Shown: positions 15,526-24,005, counted from the stretch's first letter. The stretch: DNA of 64,000 bases from JBEBGV01 sp040081265 (GCA_040081265.1 JBEBGV010000004.1:62001-126000), one strand, 5' to 3'. Numbers and translations: made by a program. Notes: a model not told the origin generated them from the sequence alone.

Positions 15526-16638
15526 GGCAGCATCGTCACCGAGGGCGACCTGTCCGTTGTTTGCAGCCACGAAGAGCAGGAAGGCGACGCCAGTGGCGAT
15601 GAACGTCCAGTAACGCACCAGCGATTCGCCAATCGGCCTCCACGTCCACCCGGATGCGCGGAGATACGACCACAGCATCACAAACGCCACCCAGACGATG
15701 TTGTTCTGCCTGACCAGGCAGGACAGCAGTCCCAGTGCGCCGGCGAGCCGGTAGCGACGATGTGACGCCGCCAGCATCATGGCCAGCACGAACAGGAGCG
15801 ACGTGACGTCGGTGTAGACGAGGAAGAACTGAGGAAAGAGCACCGGAAGCAGCGCGAACTGCAGCGTGCGTATCCCGGCGTGCTCAGGTTGCAAGGCCCT
15901 GGCGAGTGCGTAGAACACAAGCACCGTGGCAATCGACAGCAGGAAGACGATGACGCGGACAGATAGTTCGGAGGCGCCCCCGGTCAACCACGCGAGTCCG
16001 GCAACCAGTGCGTGGAATCCTGGAATCGTCGTCAGCGTCGGGTTGAGGGACCAGTCGCCGCGGGCAAACCGAAGGATCTGGTCGTAATGGATGTTCTCGT
16101 CAACGCCCTGGCCGTTGTCGACGAAGAACGCAAACCCGACGATGAGCGCCGTCAACGCCACGACGACTTCCAGGCCGCGAGTGGCTCGAAGCGCCTCGGC
16201 GCCGAGCGTGATCTCGCGGCGCGCCGTCCAGAGCGCCACCAGCCCGAACACCCCGAATACCAGCGAGCCCACGACACCGAGGTCGCGCTCGAGCAGTCGC
16301 CTGACCGGAGTCGGTATGCCGGGGGCGTCGATGATGATCCGGAAGGCTTGCCGGTCGATGTGGCTGGTGTCGGCGACCAGCGGGTCGGTGACGATCCGGC
16401 GGATCGATGCCGTGGCGTGATCCTGCAGCCGATAGGTCCACGTGCCTGAGTCGGATGCCTCGCCGTTCTGCAGCCTCAGCCTTCGTTCAGCAGCCTGACG
16501 GGCCAGGTCGCCCGTGTCGGGCGCCCACCGGATGCCGATCGACTGCTGGCGTGGTCCGCTGCGAATGTGGATGAAGAGAATCGAGAAACACGCGCCCAGG
16601 CACAGGGCGGCGATGACCAGAACCGAGACCGTGCGCAC
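14992..16638 (-). CDS. Polytopic membrane protein resembling DIE2/ALG10-type glucosyltransferases
   Basis: The 548-residue protein (GTG start at 16638, AGGGG upstream) has about 11-12 hydrophobic helices. An early loop reads GVDENIHYDQILRFARGDWS followed by LTTIPGFHALVAGLAWL. Later come FPQFFLVYTDVTSLLFVLAM and LSCLVRQNNIVWVAFVML. These resemble the eukaryotic ALG10 landmarks (DE.FHIPQ, TTPPG, YTDV and RQTNI), with an acidic pair in the first loop as expected for GT-C enzymes. A lipid-linked-sugar glycosyltransferase is likely; donor and acceptor are unknown. A large soluble loop (about residues 30-125) separates the first helix from the rest. The gene's 3' third is overlapped by the antisense extension described at 14182-15525. 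Confidence 0.7.
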   Translation of the reverse strand: MRTVSVLVIAALCLGACFSILFIHIRSGPRQQSIGIRWAPDTGDLARQAAERRLRLQNGEASDSGTWTYRLQDHATASIRRIVTDPLVADTSHIDRQAFRIIIDAPGIPTPVRRLLERDLGVVGSLVFGVFGLVALWTARREITLGAEALRATRGLEVVVALTALIVGFAFFVDNGQGVDENIHYDQILRFARGDWSLNPTLTTIPGFHALVAGLAWLTGGASELSVRVIVFLLSIATVLVFYALARALQPEHAGIRTLQFALLPVLFPQFFLVYTDVTSLLFVLAMMLAASHRRYRLAGALGLLSCLVRQNNIVWVAFVMLWSYLRASGWTWRPIGESLVRYWTFIATGVAFLLFVAANNGQVALGDDAASHPLGVLRVTNLFFALFLSCFLFLPLWLGSRREWLTRLTRIWPWLTLVIMAAVFWFGFVNDHPHNNERADFFLPNAALIYFSQTALRKLLFLVPVAIASLGVMVAPLRGPWWLLCPFTMLFLLPEWLVVPRYYLVPWSLWLVAREPAAAWSERLQVLWFVVASVGAFLIVERAWGWI

Positions 16639-16691
16639 TGGCCCCTATTGTCCGGCAAGAACGGTATGCTGTGCAGACCAGGGAGGCACGC

Positions 16692-17690
16692 ATGATCGCG
16701 CGCATTGCAAGGGCAGTGGTGGTCGTCGGGGTGCTGGCGGGAGTAGCGCTGGCAGGAGTCGTGGTGGCGCAGCAGCGAGCGCCCGGCGAGCGGCCGGCGG
16801 TGACCAGGGCGCAGGTGACCGAATGGATGCAGGCCATCTCCACCTGGGGAAAGTGGGGCAAGGACGACCAGCTTGGCGCCCTGAACCACATCACGCCTGC
16901 AAAGCGCCAGGCTGCGGCCGCGCTGGTACGCACCGGCCAGATCGTCTCGATGGAACGGCCGGTCGTCCTCTCACAGCGCCACGAAGAGATTGCGCGTGAC
17001 GGGAAGCCGAACGGCGTGCCGTTCTACGAGATGACGTTCCGGACCTTCCCCAAGGGCGATCCGCGCGGCAACGAAGACTTCAGCAGCGACGTCCAGTCGT
17101 TCGCTCCGCACGGCGCCCTCCTGACCCACCTTGATGCGCTCTGCCACTACAGCAACGGAACCGGACAGCTCTATAACGGCTTCCCGCTCGCGACCACGGT
17201 GACCGAGGAGCGCGGGTGCACCAAGCTCGGACTTGACTCATTGAAGGACGGCATCGTGACGCGGGGGATCCTCGTGGACATGTCGCGCCTGAGAACGCAG
17301 CGGAGCGCGTCGATGCGCGTGTTTGTCGAAGACATCGAGGCGTTCGAGACGCAGGCGGGGATCACGATCGGCCCCGGCGACGCCCTGTTTGTTTATGACC
17401 CGCAGCCGGCCGGCACGCGTGGCGGTGGCATTGATGCGTCGGTCGTGCCGTGGATGGCGCGGCGCGGTGTGGCGCTCACCAGCGGGATCGCCCGGGTGCC
17501 CGAAGACGGGCATGCCGATCACCGGCTGCCGATTGTCGCGGCCGGGATCTTCCTGCTGGACAGTCCGAATCTGGCCCCGCTGGCGGAGACGGCCGCCCGC
17601 TTGAACCGCTGGGAGTTCATGCTGATGATCGCGCCGCCTCTCGCGCCCGGTGCCACCGGGTACCCGGTCAATCCGCTGGCCCTCTTCTGA
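16692..17690 (+). CDS. Secreted cyclase-family (kynurenine formamidase-like) hydrolase
   Basis: The 332-residue product starts at ATG 16692 behind GGGAGGC and has an N-terminal hydrophobic signal (ARAVVVVGVLAGVALAGVVV). The cyclase fold is recognisable from WGKDDQLGALNHITPAK, the metal-binding segment HGALLTHLDALCHY, GCTKLGLDSLKDGIVTRGIL and GPGDALFVYDPQP. The family hydrolyses amide or cyclic substrates with a divalent metal. The export signal suggests periplasmic action; the substrate is unknown. It diverges from the ALG10-like gene and is followed after 43 bases by the DUF411 gene. Confidence 0.88.
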   Translation: MIARIARAVVVVGVLAGVALAGVVVAQQRAPGERPAVTRAQVTEWMQAISTWGKWGKDDQLGALNHITPAKRQAAAALVRTGQIVSMERPVVLSQRHEEIARDGKPNGVPFYEMTFRTFPKGDPRGNEDFSSDVQSFAPHGALLTHLDALCHYSNGTGQLYNGFPLATTVTEERGCTKLGLDSLKDGIVTRGILVDMSRLRTQRSASMRVFVEDIEAFETQAGITIGPGDALFVYDPQPAGTRGGGIDASVVPWMARRGVALTSGIARVPEDGHADHRLPIVAAGIFLLDSPNLAPLAETAARLNRWEFMLMIAPPLAPGATGYPVNPLALF

Positions 17691-17733
17691 AGAGCGACGT
17701 AGTTCCCGATACAATCAGTGAGAGAGGGATGGC

Positions 17734-18189
17734 ATGAAGCGCATCATTTCGTTCGCGGTCGTGGTCGTGGGCCTCGCAATTGCTGCCGTGGTGACGAGCA
17801 CCCAGGCTCCCACCGCGATTTCTGTGGTGAGAGACCCGGGCTGCGGCTGCTGCCTGAACTGGGTTGCGCACCTCGAGAGGGCTGGTTTCAAGGCGACCGT
17901 CACCGAGTCGGCTGATATGGACACCCTGAAGGACAGCAAGGGCGTCCCCAAGGCCGCCCGTTCGTGTCACACGGCGACCGTTGGCGGGTATGTGATCGAG
18001 GGGCACGTCCCCGCGGCCGATATCCGGCGGTTGCTGAAGGAGCGTCCGAGCGTTGCGGGCCTCGCCGTACCTGGCATGCCGGTGGGTTCACCCGGTATGG
18101 AGAGTTCGAGCGGACGCGTGCAGCCGTACGACGTGCTGACGTTCGACAAGGCCGGTCGCACGGCCGTCTTTGCCAGCCACGGGCGCTGA
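17734..18189 (+). CDS. DUF411 metal-binding periplasmic protein
   Basis: This 151-residue protein has a signal peptide (IISFAVVVVGLAIAAVVTS) and a DUF411 domain. Visible features are VVRDPGCGCCLNWVAHLERA with a CxCC metal-binding cluster, KAARSCHTATVGGYVIEGHV with a further Cys-His pair, and AVPGMPVGSPGME near the end. DUF411 proteins are linked to copper and other metal handling in the periplasm. No metal transporter is adjacent, so the metal is not identified. Confidence 0.9.
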   Translation: MKRIISFAVVVVGLAIAAVVTSTQAPTAISVVRDPGCGCCLNWVAHLERAGFKATVTESADMDTLKDSKGVPKAARSCHTATVGGYVIEGHVPAADIRRLLKERPSVAGLAVPGMPVGSPGMESSSGRVQPYDVLTFDKAGRTAVFASHGR

Positions 18190-18208
18190 CCAAGGCGCGG
18201 CTCGATTG

Positions 18209-18544
18209 TCAGGGGCGCCGCCAGAGGCCGAGGGCGACGCAGAGCCAGGCCACCGTCAGACAGCCGAAGCCGAAGAACGGCGGCACCAGTGATTCGGCCA
18301 GGCCGATCGAGACGATGCGGGTAAACGCCACCGGCTCGTTGCGGCTGATGAACATCAGCTGGTTGATGAAGCCCAGCGCGAGGCCGGCCACCGCCGCGAA
18401 CACCGTGGCCAGCGACAGCGGGCGCATCAGCGCCAGGCGTGACTCGCTTGGCCAGATCGCGTAGACGATCCCCATCGTCAGCGGCAATACCCCCACGAAC
18501 ATGCTGGCAAGCGCCATGATTCCGGCGTTGGCGATGACTCCCAC
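18209..18544 (-). CDS. Small four-helix membrane protein of unknown function
   Basis: The best start is GTG 18544, six bases after a strong AGGAGG, giving 111 residues. Hydrophobic stretches (MALASMFVGVLPLTMGIVYA, LSLATVFAAVAGLALGFINQ, TRIVSIGLAESLVPPFFGFG, LTVAWLCVALGLW) suggest four membrane segments. I do not recognise the family. Its start lies 24 bases from the apparent TTG start of the sigma factor on the other strand, so its ribosome binding site occupies what should be the sigma factor's 5' end. Confidence 0.7.
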   Translation of the reverse strand: MGVIANAGIMALASMFVGVLPLTMGIVYAIWPSESRLALMRPLSLATVFAAVAGLALGFINQLMFISRNEPVAFTRIVSIGLAESLVPPFFGFGCLTVAWLCVALGLWRRP

Positions 18545-18568
18545 GGCATACCTCCTCGAAGCGTCCGC

Positions 18569-19063
18569 TTGTACAACTTCCTTGCGCGACTCTCGAACCG
18601 TCGCGAGGTGGCTGAGGACCTCCTCGAGGAGACCTGGCTGCGGCTTGTCGTGCACGCACATCGCCTTCGTCCCGACACCAGTCTCGGTCCCTGGTTGTTC
18701 ACCGTGGCCCGTCACCTGCACACCAGCTACTGCCGGTCACGCCTGATCGAGGATTCTCACGCTGGCGGACTGATCGGACTGTGGCCGGCGGGGTCTCCGT
18801 CACCGTCGCCACTCGAGGCTGTCGAGGCCAGCGAGGCGCAGCGGCGACTGTCCAACGCGATGGCCTCTCTGCCTCTCGTCTACCGCGAGGCGCTGCTGCT
18901 GGTGGGCGTTGAAGGCTTGCGACCGTCGGAGGCGGCAGGCATCTGCGGCGTGTCGGCGGACGCGATGCGGCAGCGTCTCAGTCGTGCACGTGCGCTCCTG
19001 GCGAGCCGTCTTTCAGAGGCCGAGCTCCGCGGCCTCGGCGCCCTTGCGGAGATCCCGACATGA
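18569..19063 (+). CDS. ECF-type RNA polymerase sigma factor, N-terminally short
   Basis: The 164 residues show sigma region 2 (LYNFLARLSNRREVAEDLLEE followed by TWLRL and GPWLFTVARHL) and region 4 (LPLVYREALLLVGVEGLRP, ASGICG-like helix-turn-helix with VSADAMRQRLSRARALL). Usual ECF factors have about 15-25 more residues before the LYNFL segment. Here the only available start is TTG 18569, with no ribosome binding site. The upstream bases serve the divergent membrane gene. The gene is either 5'-truncated and decaying or uses an unusual start. The next gene overlaps its stop by four bases, as anti-sigma genes often do. Confidence 0.75.
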   Translation: MYNFLARLSNRREVAEDLLEETWLRLVVHAHRLRPDTSLGPWLFTVARHLHTSYCRSRLIEDSHAGGLIGLWPAGSPSPSPLEAVEASEAQRRLSNAMASLPLVYREALLLVGVEGLRPSEAAGICGVSADAMRQRLSRARALLASRLSEAELRGLGALAEIPT

Positions 19064-19323
19064 CATCCCGGACCGAGCGCGTCCCGCACCTGGACGATCT
19101 GGCAGGAGTGCCCGTTCTGATCCCGGATTCCGCGCGCGCCGAGCAGCTACGCGCGCGTTGTCACGCGCAGCTGGCGCGGCAGCGTAGACGTAGCGCGCGG
19201 AGGGTTGAGGTTGCTGGGTTCGGGAAGAGTGTGCTCGGCCCGGCCATAGTGTGGGGACTCTGCGTCGTGTACGTCAGCGCGCTGGTGAGGACAGTCGTGA
19301 GCCTCGTGCTACGCCGTACGTGA
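19060..19323 (+). CDS. Small single-span membrane protein, possible anti-sigma or partner protein
   Basis: The 87-residue product starts at an ATGA overlap with the sigma factor stop. A polar N-terminus (LDDLAGVPVLIPDSARAEQL), a basic stretch (RCHAQLARQRRRSARR) and one transmembrane segment (VLGPAIVWGLCVVYVSALV) are visible. Position and topology fit a reduced anti-sigma factor, but there is no zinc-binding HxxxCxxC motif, so the role is inferred from context only. Confidence 0.65.
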   Translation: MTSRTERVPHLDDLAGVPVLIPDSARAEQLRARCHAQLARQRRRSARRVEVAGFGKSVLGPAIVWGLCVVYVSALVRTVVSLVLRRT

Positions 19324-19342
19324 GGCCCACGTCGCGTGAACG

Positions 19343-19362
19343 CCGGGTCCTGTCGGACCCGG
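19343..19362. terminator. GC-rich hairpin between convergent genes
   Basis: CCGGGTCC and GGACCCGG form a perfect 8-base stem with a TGTC loop. It sits between the convergent small membrane protein gene and the lectin-like gene. There is no T-run, so intrinsic termination is plausible but unproven. A short CCTACTG tandem repeat follows at 19380-19399. Confidence 0.45.
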
Positions 19363-19405
19363 CCTACTTCCTGTCTGCCGCCTACTGCCTACTGCCTACC
19401 GCTCA

Positions 19406-20125
19406 CTAGTTAGTGGCGAAGCAATAGAACAGTCCCGCACCGCCGCCGCGCGAGACGTTTGGCTGGCTGCAGCCACGCGCGCCGTGCGTCGAGTTCCACG
19501 AGTTGTTGTCGGCGCCGACGCGGTCGAAGTGTCCGACCTGTGCGCCGCCCATGCCCTCGACGCTGCTGGTCCAGTTCGAGCAGGTGTGATCCACGCCGTC
19601 GGTGTAGGCCCGACCGTCCGGCAGGGAGCCGGTCAGGATGTCGTGCACGACCGGGCTCGTCGCCGATCCACCGACGCGTCCCTGGAGAATCGTCCCCTTC
19701 TCCGTCACAGCATGGAGCTGATGGAGACCGCTTCCCAGGCGCGCCTGCTCGATCGTATCGCCGTGCAGGTGTCCCAGATCACGGGCGATGATGTTGCCGG
19801 TGGCGCCGTACCACGGGCCGTTGCCGATTCGGTCGCGCGCATTCACGGCGTTGGGCCCCTGGGTGCTCAGGTACGCACGCCAGGTGACGGCGCCACGGCC
19901 CGCCGCGGTGGCCAGCGCCTGACAGTGCGCGTCGGCTCCAGCCAGCCCGCCGAGGTCGCCGCCCTTGCCGAGCCCGACGCTTGTGATGAAGAACGACATG
20001 GGCGGCGGTGGTCCGCCTCGACCCTGCGGTGCCGCCGGTGCCTGCGCCTGCTGCGCTGAGACCGCAGCCGCGGCGACGGCCGCCGCAAACGCGACGGCAA
20101 GTATCACTGTTGAAACACTCTTCAT
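19406..20125 (-). CDS. Secreted lectin-like protein
   Basis: The 239-residue protein starts at ATG 20125 behind GAGGAGG and has a signal peptide (VSTVILAVAFAAAVAAAAVS). After an Ala/Gln/Pro linker comes a domain beginning MSFFITSVGLGKGGDLGGLA, then ADAHCQALATAAG, TWRAYLSTQGPNAVNARDRI and a C-terminal DHTCSNWTSSVEGMGGAQVG ... GCSQPNVSRGGGAGLFYCFA. Paired cysteines and this layout recall the endostatin/C-type-lectin-like domain that databases label lectin in acidobacterial genomes. Ligand binding is assumed from the fold only. Confidence 0.7.
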   Translation of the reverse strand: MKSVSTVILAVAFAAAVAAAAVSAQQAQAPAAPQGRGGPPPPMSFFITSVGLGKGGDLGGLAGADAHCQALATAAGRGAVTWRAYLSTQGPNAVNARDRIGNGPWYGATGNIIARDLGHLHGDTIEQARLGSGLHQLHAVTEKGTILQGRVGGSATSPVVHDILTGSLPDGRAYTDGVDHTCSNWTSSVEGMGGAQVGHFDRVGADNNSWNSTHGARGCSQPNVSRGGGAGLFYCFATN

Positions 20126-20212
20126 TCAGGTTCCTCCTCGCGTGAGCATGGCAGCGCAGCCGGTCTGACAGATAGTAATTATCCGCCGCACGCGACTTGC
20201 TAGGATGGAGGC

Positions 20213-20947
20213 ATGAGACTGCTATGCATCCTGGTGGCGACGACCGTATCTATTGGCTCGACGGCCTCGGCGTTCGCTGGCCAGGCCCAGGCCGCAGGCG
20301 AGCCGGCTCAGTCGATTCGCGTCAGCGGTCAGGCGACGGTCGAGGCACAGCCTGATCAGGCAGACATCGACGTCGGCGTAGTCACCAGGGCCGACACCTC
20401 GCAACGGGCGGCTGCCGACAACGCACGGCGACTCGACGCGGTGCTGGATCAGCTCCGCCGCACCTTCGGCGCCGCGGTCACGTTGCGCAGCGTCGCCTAC
20501 TCGGTGCGCCCCGAGTACGGTCGCGATACGGATGGGTCCGATCCGAAGGTGACCGGCTACACGGCCACCAATGTTGTCCGCGTGACGCTCAGCGACCTGA
20601 CCAAGGTCGGTGCGGTGCTCGATGCCGCCACGGCTGCCGGCGCCAACCAGGTGGAGAGCATCCGGTTCTCGCTCAAGCAGGAAGACGAGCTGCGCGCTCG
20701 AGCCCTTCGCGAGGCCGCCATCAGCGCGCGGTCGCGAGCCGACGCGCTCGCCTCGGCATTGGGCGTTCGGGTGGTGCGCGTCATCTTCGCGTCCGAAGAT
20801 GGCGTCGCCCCGACTCGACGATTTGCCGAAGTCGCCGCATTTGCGCAACGCGGCGCCGCGGCGAGCACGCCGATTGAAACGGGGCCAATTGAGGTCAGCG
20901 CAACGGTTACACTGACTGTGGAAGTCAGTTCGGCCGCTCGGCCGTAA
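20213..20947 (+). CDS. SIMPL-domain (DUF541) exported protein
   Basis: The 244 residues begin with a signal peptide (LLCILVATTVSIGSTASAFA). The SIMPL pattern follows: SIRVSGQATVEAQPDQADID, an alpha-helical segment, VTLRSVAYSVRPEY, GYTATNVVRVTLSDLTKVGA, and a C-terminal IEVSATVTLTVEV strand. Family members are periplasmic or outer-membrane-linked proteins of unclear biochemical function. GGAGG precedes the ATG closely. Confidence 0.88.
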   Translation: MRLLCILVATTVSIGSTASAFAGQAQAAGEPAQSIRVSGQATVEAQPDQADIDVGVVTRADTSQRAAADNARRLDAVLDQLRRTFGAAVTLRSVAYSVRPEYGRDTDGSDPKVTGYTATNVVRVTLSDLTKVGAVLDAATAAGANQVESIRFSLKQEDELRARALREAAISARSRADALASALGVRVVRVIFASEDGVAPTRRFAEVAAFAQRGAAASTPIETGPIEVSATVTLTVEVSSAARP

Positions 20948-20968
20948 CCCACAGCCACGAGGATCCCT

Positions 20969-21196
20969 GTGACGAACGACAAGCGCCTGAACGGGAAGGA
21001 AGCCGGTGTCATCAAGAACAGCAGACGCGACGAGCTGTTGCCCGACCTGGCCGAGACACTCGCCGAACTCTTCAGGGCCGTGGAAGACCGGCATCCCAGG
21101 AATGCGTCAGAGCTGGGACGATGGGTGGAGGGTTTGGGCGTCGCCATCGCCACGAGCCTGACCCCGGGGGACGGGGACGCCCCGAAAGACACGTAG
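20969..21196 (+). CDS. Small hypothetical protein
   Basis: The 75-residue product starts at GTG 20969 with GAGGAT upstream, 21 bases after the SIMPL gene. It is charged and helical in its middle (LLPDLAETLAELFRAVEDRH, ELGRWVEGLGVAIATSL). No family is recognised. Its codon use resembles its neighbours, so it is probably real. Confidence 0.5.
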   Translation: MTNDKRLNGKEAGVIKNSRRDELLPDLAETLAELFRAVEDRHPRNASELGRWVEGLGVAIATSLTPGDGDAPKDT

Positions 21197-21212
21197 GCGT
21201 GGAGGGGCTGAT

Positions 21213-21247
21213 CCCGCTTGCGGGGTTCGGCCGGCGTTGACGCGTTA
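21213..21247. repeat. 35-bp interspersed element, copy 1
   Basis: This stretch begins with a small CCCGC/GCGGG hairpin and ends TTGACGCGTTA. It matches 33657-33691 at 29 of 35 positions. Both copies follow the stop codon of a plus-strand gene. Confidence 0.4.
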
Positions 21248-21382
21248 ATGGGTAGCGGCGGTCAGGGCGGGCTCAGCGGACATTCACTGGCGTATCACTT
21301 CGAACCGAACCACGTCTCGCTCCACTGCCTGAGTTGTGGACACACCACGCCGGGCTGGACCATTCGGCCTCGTCGGTAACGC

Positions 21383-21847
21383 TCAGCGCCTGTTCGTTGT
21401 CGGCGGCTCGAGGATGAGGTTGGCGCCTTGATCGGCCCGGAATCGGCTGCCTTCGCCGACCACGACCAGGTTCGATTCCTTCTTCACGATGGAGCCATCG
21501 TCACGCACCAGCACCGCGCGGACGATGTAGGTTCCAGCTTCCATGCGCTTGATGGAAAAGTCCTGACGCGCGGCGGCACGCTCGCCATCGAGCGACACGC
21601 CGTGCGACCCTCCCGCACCATCCTCAGACCACCACTCCACCGTCAGGCTGCGTGAGCGGGCGTCGGGTTCGACGCTGATCCGCGCGGTGACCTGGGCCGG
21701 TGCCGGGGCCACGTTGGTCGACAGCGCCAGGGTCAACGGTGCGCGCTTGACAGCCTTGTCCTGCGCCTTCGTCTTGTCCTGCGCAGCGCCTGCCGTCACC
21801 AGAGAAAGAATCATGAGGCCGGTCATGAACGGGATGGGATGTCTCAT
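21383..21847 (-). CDS. Secreted protein of unknown function with a predicted beta-sandwich
   Basis: From ATG 21847 the product is 154 residues, with a signal peptide (PIPFMTGLMILSLVTAGAAQ) and a Lys/Gln-rich linker. The rest alternates short beta strands: LTLALSTNVAPAPAQVTARI, SLTVEWWSEDGAGGSHGVSL, GTYIVRAVLVRDDGSIVKKE. This suggests an immunoglobulin-like or PKD-like domain. I do not recognise the family. Confidence 0.6.
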   Translation of the reverse strand: MRHPIPFMTGLMILSLVTAGAAQDKTKAQDKAVKRAPLTLALSTNVAPAPAQVTARISVEPDARSRSLTVEWWSEDGAGGSHGVSLDGERAAARQDFSIKRMEAGTYIVRAVLVRDDGSIVKKESNLVVVGEGSRFRADQGANLILEPPTTNRR

Positions 21848-22191
21848 GTCCTGGAGAGAGCAAGGCGTATACCGCAATCTGACAGCTCAGGCGTACGGGC
21901 GTTCTGGCGAAAAGCCCAGTCTTTTTCATCGTCTCAGCGCCTATGGCTGGGATGCGCACTCGTACAAATGCGTATGGTGATCGCTGGACAATCACGAACC
22001 TGTCGGAATTCGAGATCGCGCGTCGTCGACGACTGTGCCGTCTCTGCGCGAGGGACCGGGTCGGCGCGTGCAGTTCTCAGCGAGGCGCCCGGTGACTCTA
22101 CGTAATTGTTGCATTGACGATCTGTGGCGACGCTAGCGTATCGAAGACGTCAGAGTGATGCGCTCGAGCCGGCTGAGCGTGAGCGTGCTGC
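21848..22191. other. Intergenic region without a supported gene
   Basis: These 344 bases separate the minus-strand secreted protein from the Sel1-repeat gene. They are somewhat less GC-rich than the flanks. I see no RNA gene or convincing reading frame; promoter elements for 21847 are likely in the left part. Confidence 0.4.
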
Positions 22192-23217
22192 TCAGCGGCG
22201 GAACGCCTCAGCCCATTCGCGCGCTCGCTTCTGCGCCTCGACCAGCTGCTCGCTCGTCATGTTGGTGCCGACCGAGTCCCGAACGTTGATATAGAAGACC
22301 TGGTTCTGCCCCGACGTCAGCAGCACCGAGATATAGAGCCACTTGTAGGACTCGATCACGTCACGCTCGGCGCCGTCACCGTGGAAGAGTGCGAGTGCCA
22401 GCAGGTGTTGGCCCCGCGGATCGCCTCGCTCGGCAGACTTGCGCCACCAGCTCACGGCTTCAGCCGGCGCTTCGGGGGTGCCCGTGCCGCTCGCCAGCGC
22501 GGCCCCGAGGTTGTTCATCGCGGTCAGGTTTCCTGCCTCCGCCGCCTGCCGGAGCCAGTTCACCGCCTCTGCATCGTCGCGTTCCACGCCGCGACCGGTT
22601 GAATACGCGATGCCGATATTGAGCATCGCCGGAGCGTGACCCTGCGCCGCGGCCTTGCGCCACAACGCGATCGCCACGGCGCCGTCCTGTTCGACGCCCT
22701 TGCCCTCGAAGTAGCTCTTGCCCAGCATGTTCTGCGCGAAGGCGTTGCCCTGATCGGCGGCCTTGCGCCACCACTCGACAGCTTTGGCCGAGTCCTGCGT
22801 CAGGCCAACGCCGGCGTCATAGAGCTGGGCCAGCGCGTACTGCGACTGCGCGACGCCCTGTGCCGCCGCTTTCTGCCACCACTCGGCGGCGAGCGCCGCA
22901 TCCACCGTCACGCCGCGTCCGCCGGCGAGATAGAGGAGCGCGAGTGTGTGCTGCGCATCAGCGAACCCATGCTCCGCTGATTTCTTCAGCCACTCGACCG
23001 ACTGCGCGTCAGTGGCCGCGTCCCGGCCATAGTAGAGAGCCAGTTCGAATTCGGCCCTGGCGTCGCCGCGTCCGGCTGCCGCCTGCAGGGTCGCAACGTC
23101 AACCGCGGGCTCGGGCGGTGGCAGTGCCGGCGTGGGCGCCTGCAGGGCGATTGCCGGAATGGTCCCGCACCAGAGGCAGAAGCACGAGAGGAGGAGCGCC
23201 CGCGTTATCTGAGCCAT
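22192..23217 (-). CDS. Secreted Sel1-repeat (SLR/TPR-like) protein
   Basis: The 341-residue product starts at ATG 23217 with a signal peptide (ITRALLLSCFCLWCGTIPAI). It carries about six Sel1 repeats with the usual spacing, for example AQHTLALLYLAGGRGVTVDA, AQSQYALAQLYDAGVGLTQD-like, AQNMLGKSYFEGKGVEQDG and AMLNIGIAYSTGRGVERDD. The repeats pair with AVEWWRKAA-type helices. SLR proteins act as scaffolds in envelope signalling or assembly; the partner is unknown. Confidence 0.88.
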   Translation of the reverse strand: MAQITRALLLSCFCLWCGTIPAIALQAPTPALPPPEPAVDVATLQAAAGRGDARAEFELALYYGRDAATDAQSVEWLKKSAEHGFADAQHTLALLYLAGGRGVTVDAALAAEWWQKAAAQGVAQSQYALAQLYDAGVGLTQDSAKAVEWWRKAADQGNAFAQNMLGKSYFEGKGVEQDGAVAIALWRKAAAQGHAPAMLNIGIAYSTGRGVERDDAEAVNWLRQAAEAGNLTAMNNLGAALASGTGTPEAPAEAVSWWRKSAERGDPRGQHLLALALFHGDGAERDVIESYKWLYISVLLTSGQNQVFYINVRDSVGTNMTSEQLVEAQKRAREWAEAFRR

Positions 23218-23453
23218 TCCGCGCGGATTGTAGCCCACTCCCAGCCCCGCCCGGTCAACCCTGGATGCATGACAAGGCGCAGGCTGTGCAAGAGCACAAG
23301 ATGCGTGCTGGCGGCGCAGACTGAAATTCCTCAGACCCTGAGACTTTGTCCGCGGGCCGTGGGTGGTCGGCGTGCGGTGAGGAGCCGCACCACTGGCTGA
23401 AACCGCGCCTTCACATCGGCAGGCTTTGTGCCTCTCCCAGCGTGGAGGAGCAC

Positions 23454-24005
23454 ATGTCCAGAGTCCTCATCCTCTACGGCACGACCGAGGGTCACACCGG
23501 TCGCATTGCCAGGACGATCGGTGACAACTTGCGGGCGGAAGAGGTTGCCGCGGACGTGGTAGAAGCCGGTCCGGGCGCACCGTCTCCCGTGCACTATGAC
23601 GCGGTGATCGTGGCCGCATCCGTTCACGCCGGCGCGTATCAGAAGCCCGTGTGTCAGTGGGCGCGCAGGTATGCCGCCGCGCTGAATGACCGACCGTCTG
23701 CCTTTGTCTCGGTCAGCCTGGGGGTCCTGGAGAAAAATCCCAGGGTCCAGAGAGATGTCACCACCGTCGTCGACCGTTTTCTCAGTGCCGCCGGCTGGCG
23801 TCCCACAATGGTCAAGATGGTGGCGGGCGCGCTGCCGTACTCGCGCTACAACCGGATGACCCGCTTCATCATGAAACGCATTGTGGCCAGGGCTGGCGGG
23901 GACACCGACACGAGCAGAGACTACGAATATACCGACTGGAACGAGCTGCGGAACTTAACAGCCGTGTTCGCGCAGCGCGTACGCGCGGAAGCTACAGCAG
24001 CCTGA
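23454..24005 (+). CDS. Flavodoxin-domain protein, HemG-like protoporphyrinogen oxidase family
   Basis: The 183-residue protein starts at ATG 23454 behind GGAGGAG. It has a flavodoxin FMN-binding loop (VLILYGTTEGHTGRIARTI), VIVAASVHAGAYQK and the FVSVSLGVLEKNP segment, followed by PYSRYNRMTRFIMKRIV. These are typical of menaquinone-dependent HemG proteins, which oxidise protoporphyrinogen IX in heme synthesis. No heme genes are nearby, so a general flavodoxin role remains possible. Its 3' end overlaps the convergent antiporter gene by 14 bases. Confidence 0.8.
   Translation: MSRVLILYGTTEGHTGRIARTIGDNLRAEEVAADVVEAGPGAPSPVHYDAVIVAASVHAGAYQKPVCQWARRYAAALNDRPSAFVSVSLGVLEKNPRVQRDVTTVVDRFLSAAGWRPTMVKMVAGALPYSRYNRMTRFIMKRIVARAGGDTDTSRDYEYTDWNELRNLTAVFAQRVRAEATAA

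Noticed and set aside
19380..19399. CCTACTG tandem repeat as a regulatory element
   Set aside because: It is very short, lies between converging gene ends and shows no pairing or conserved partner.
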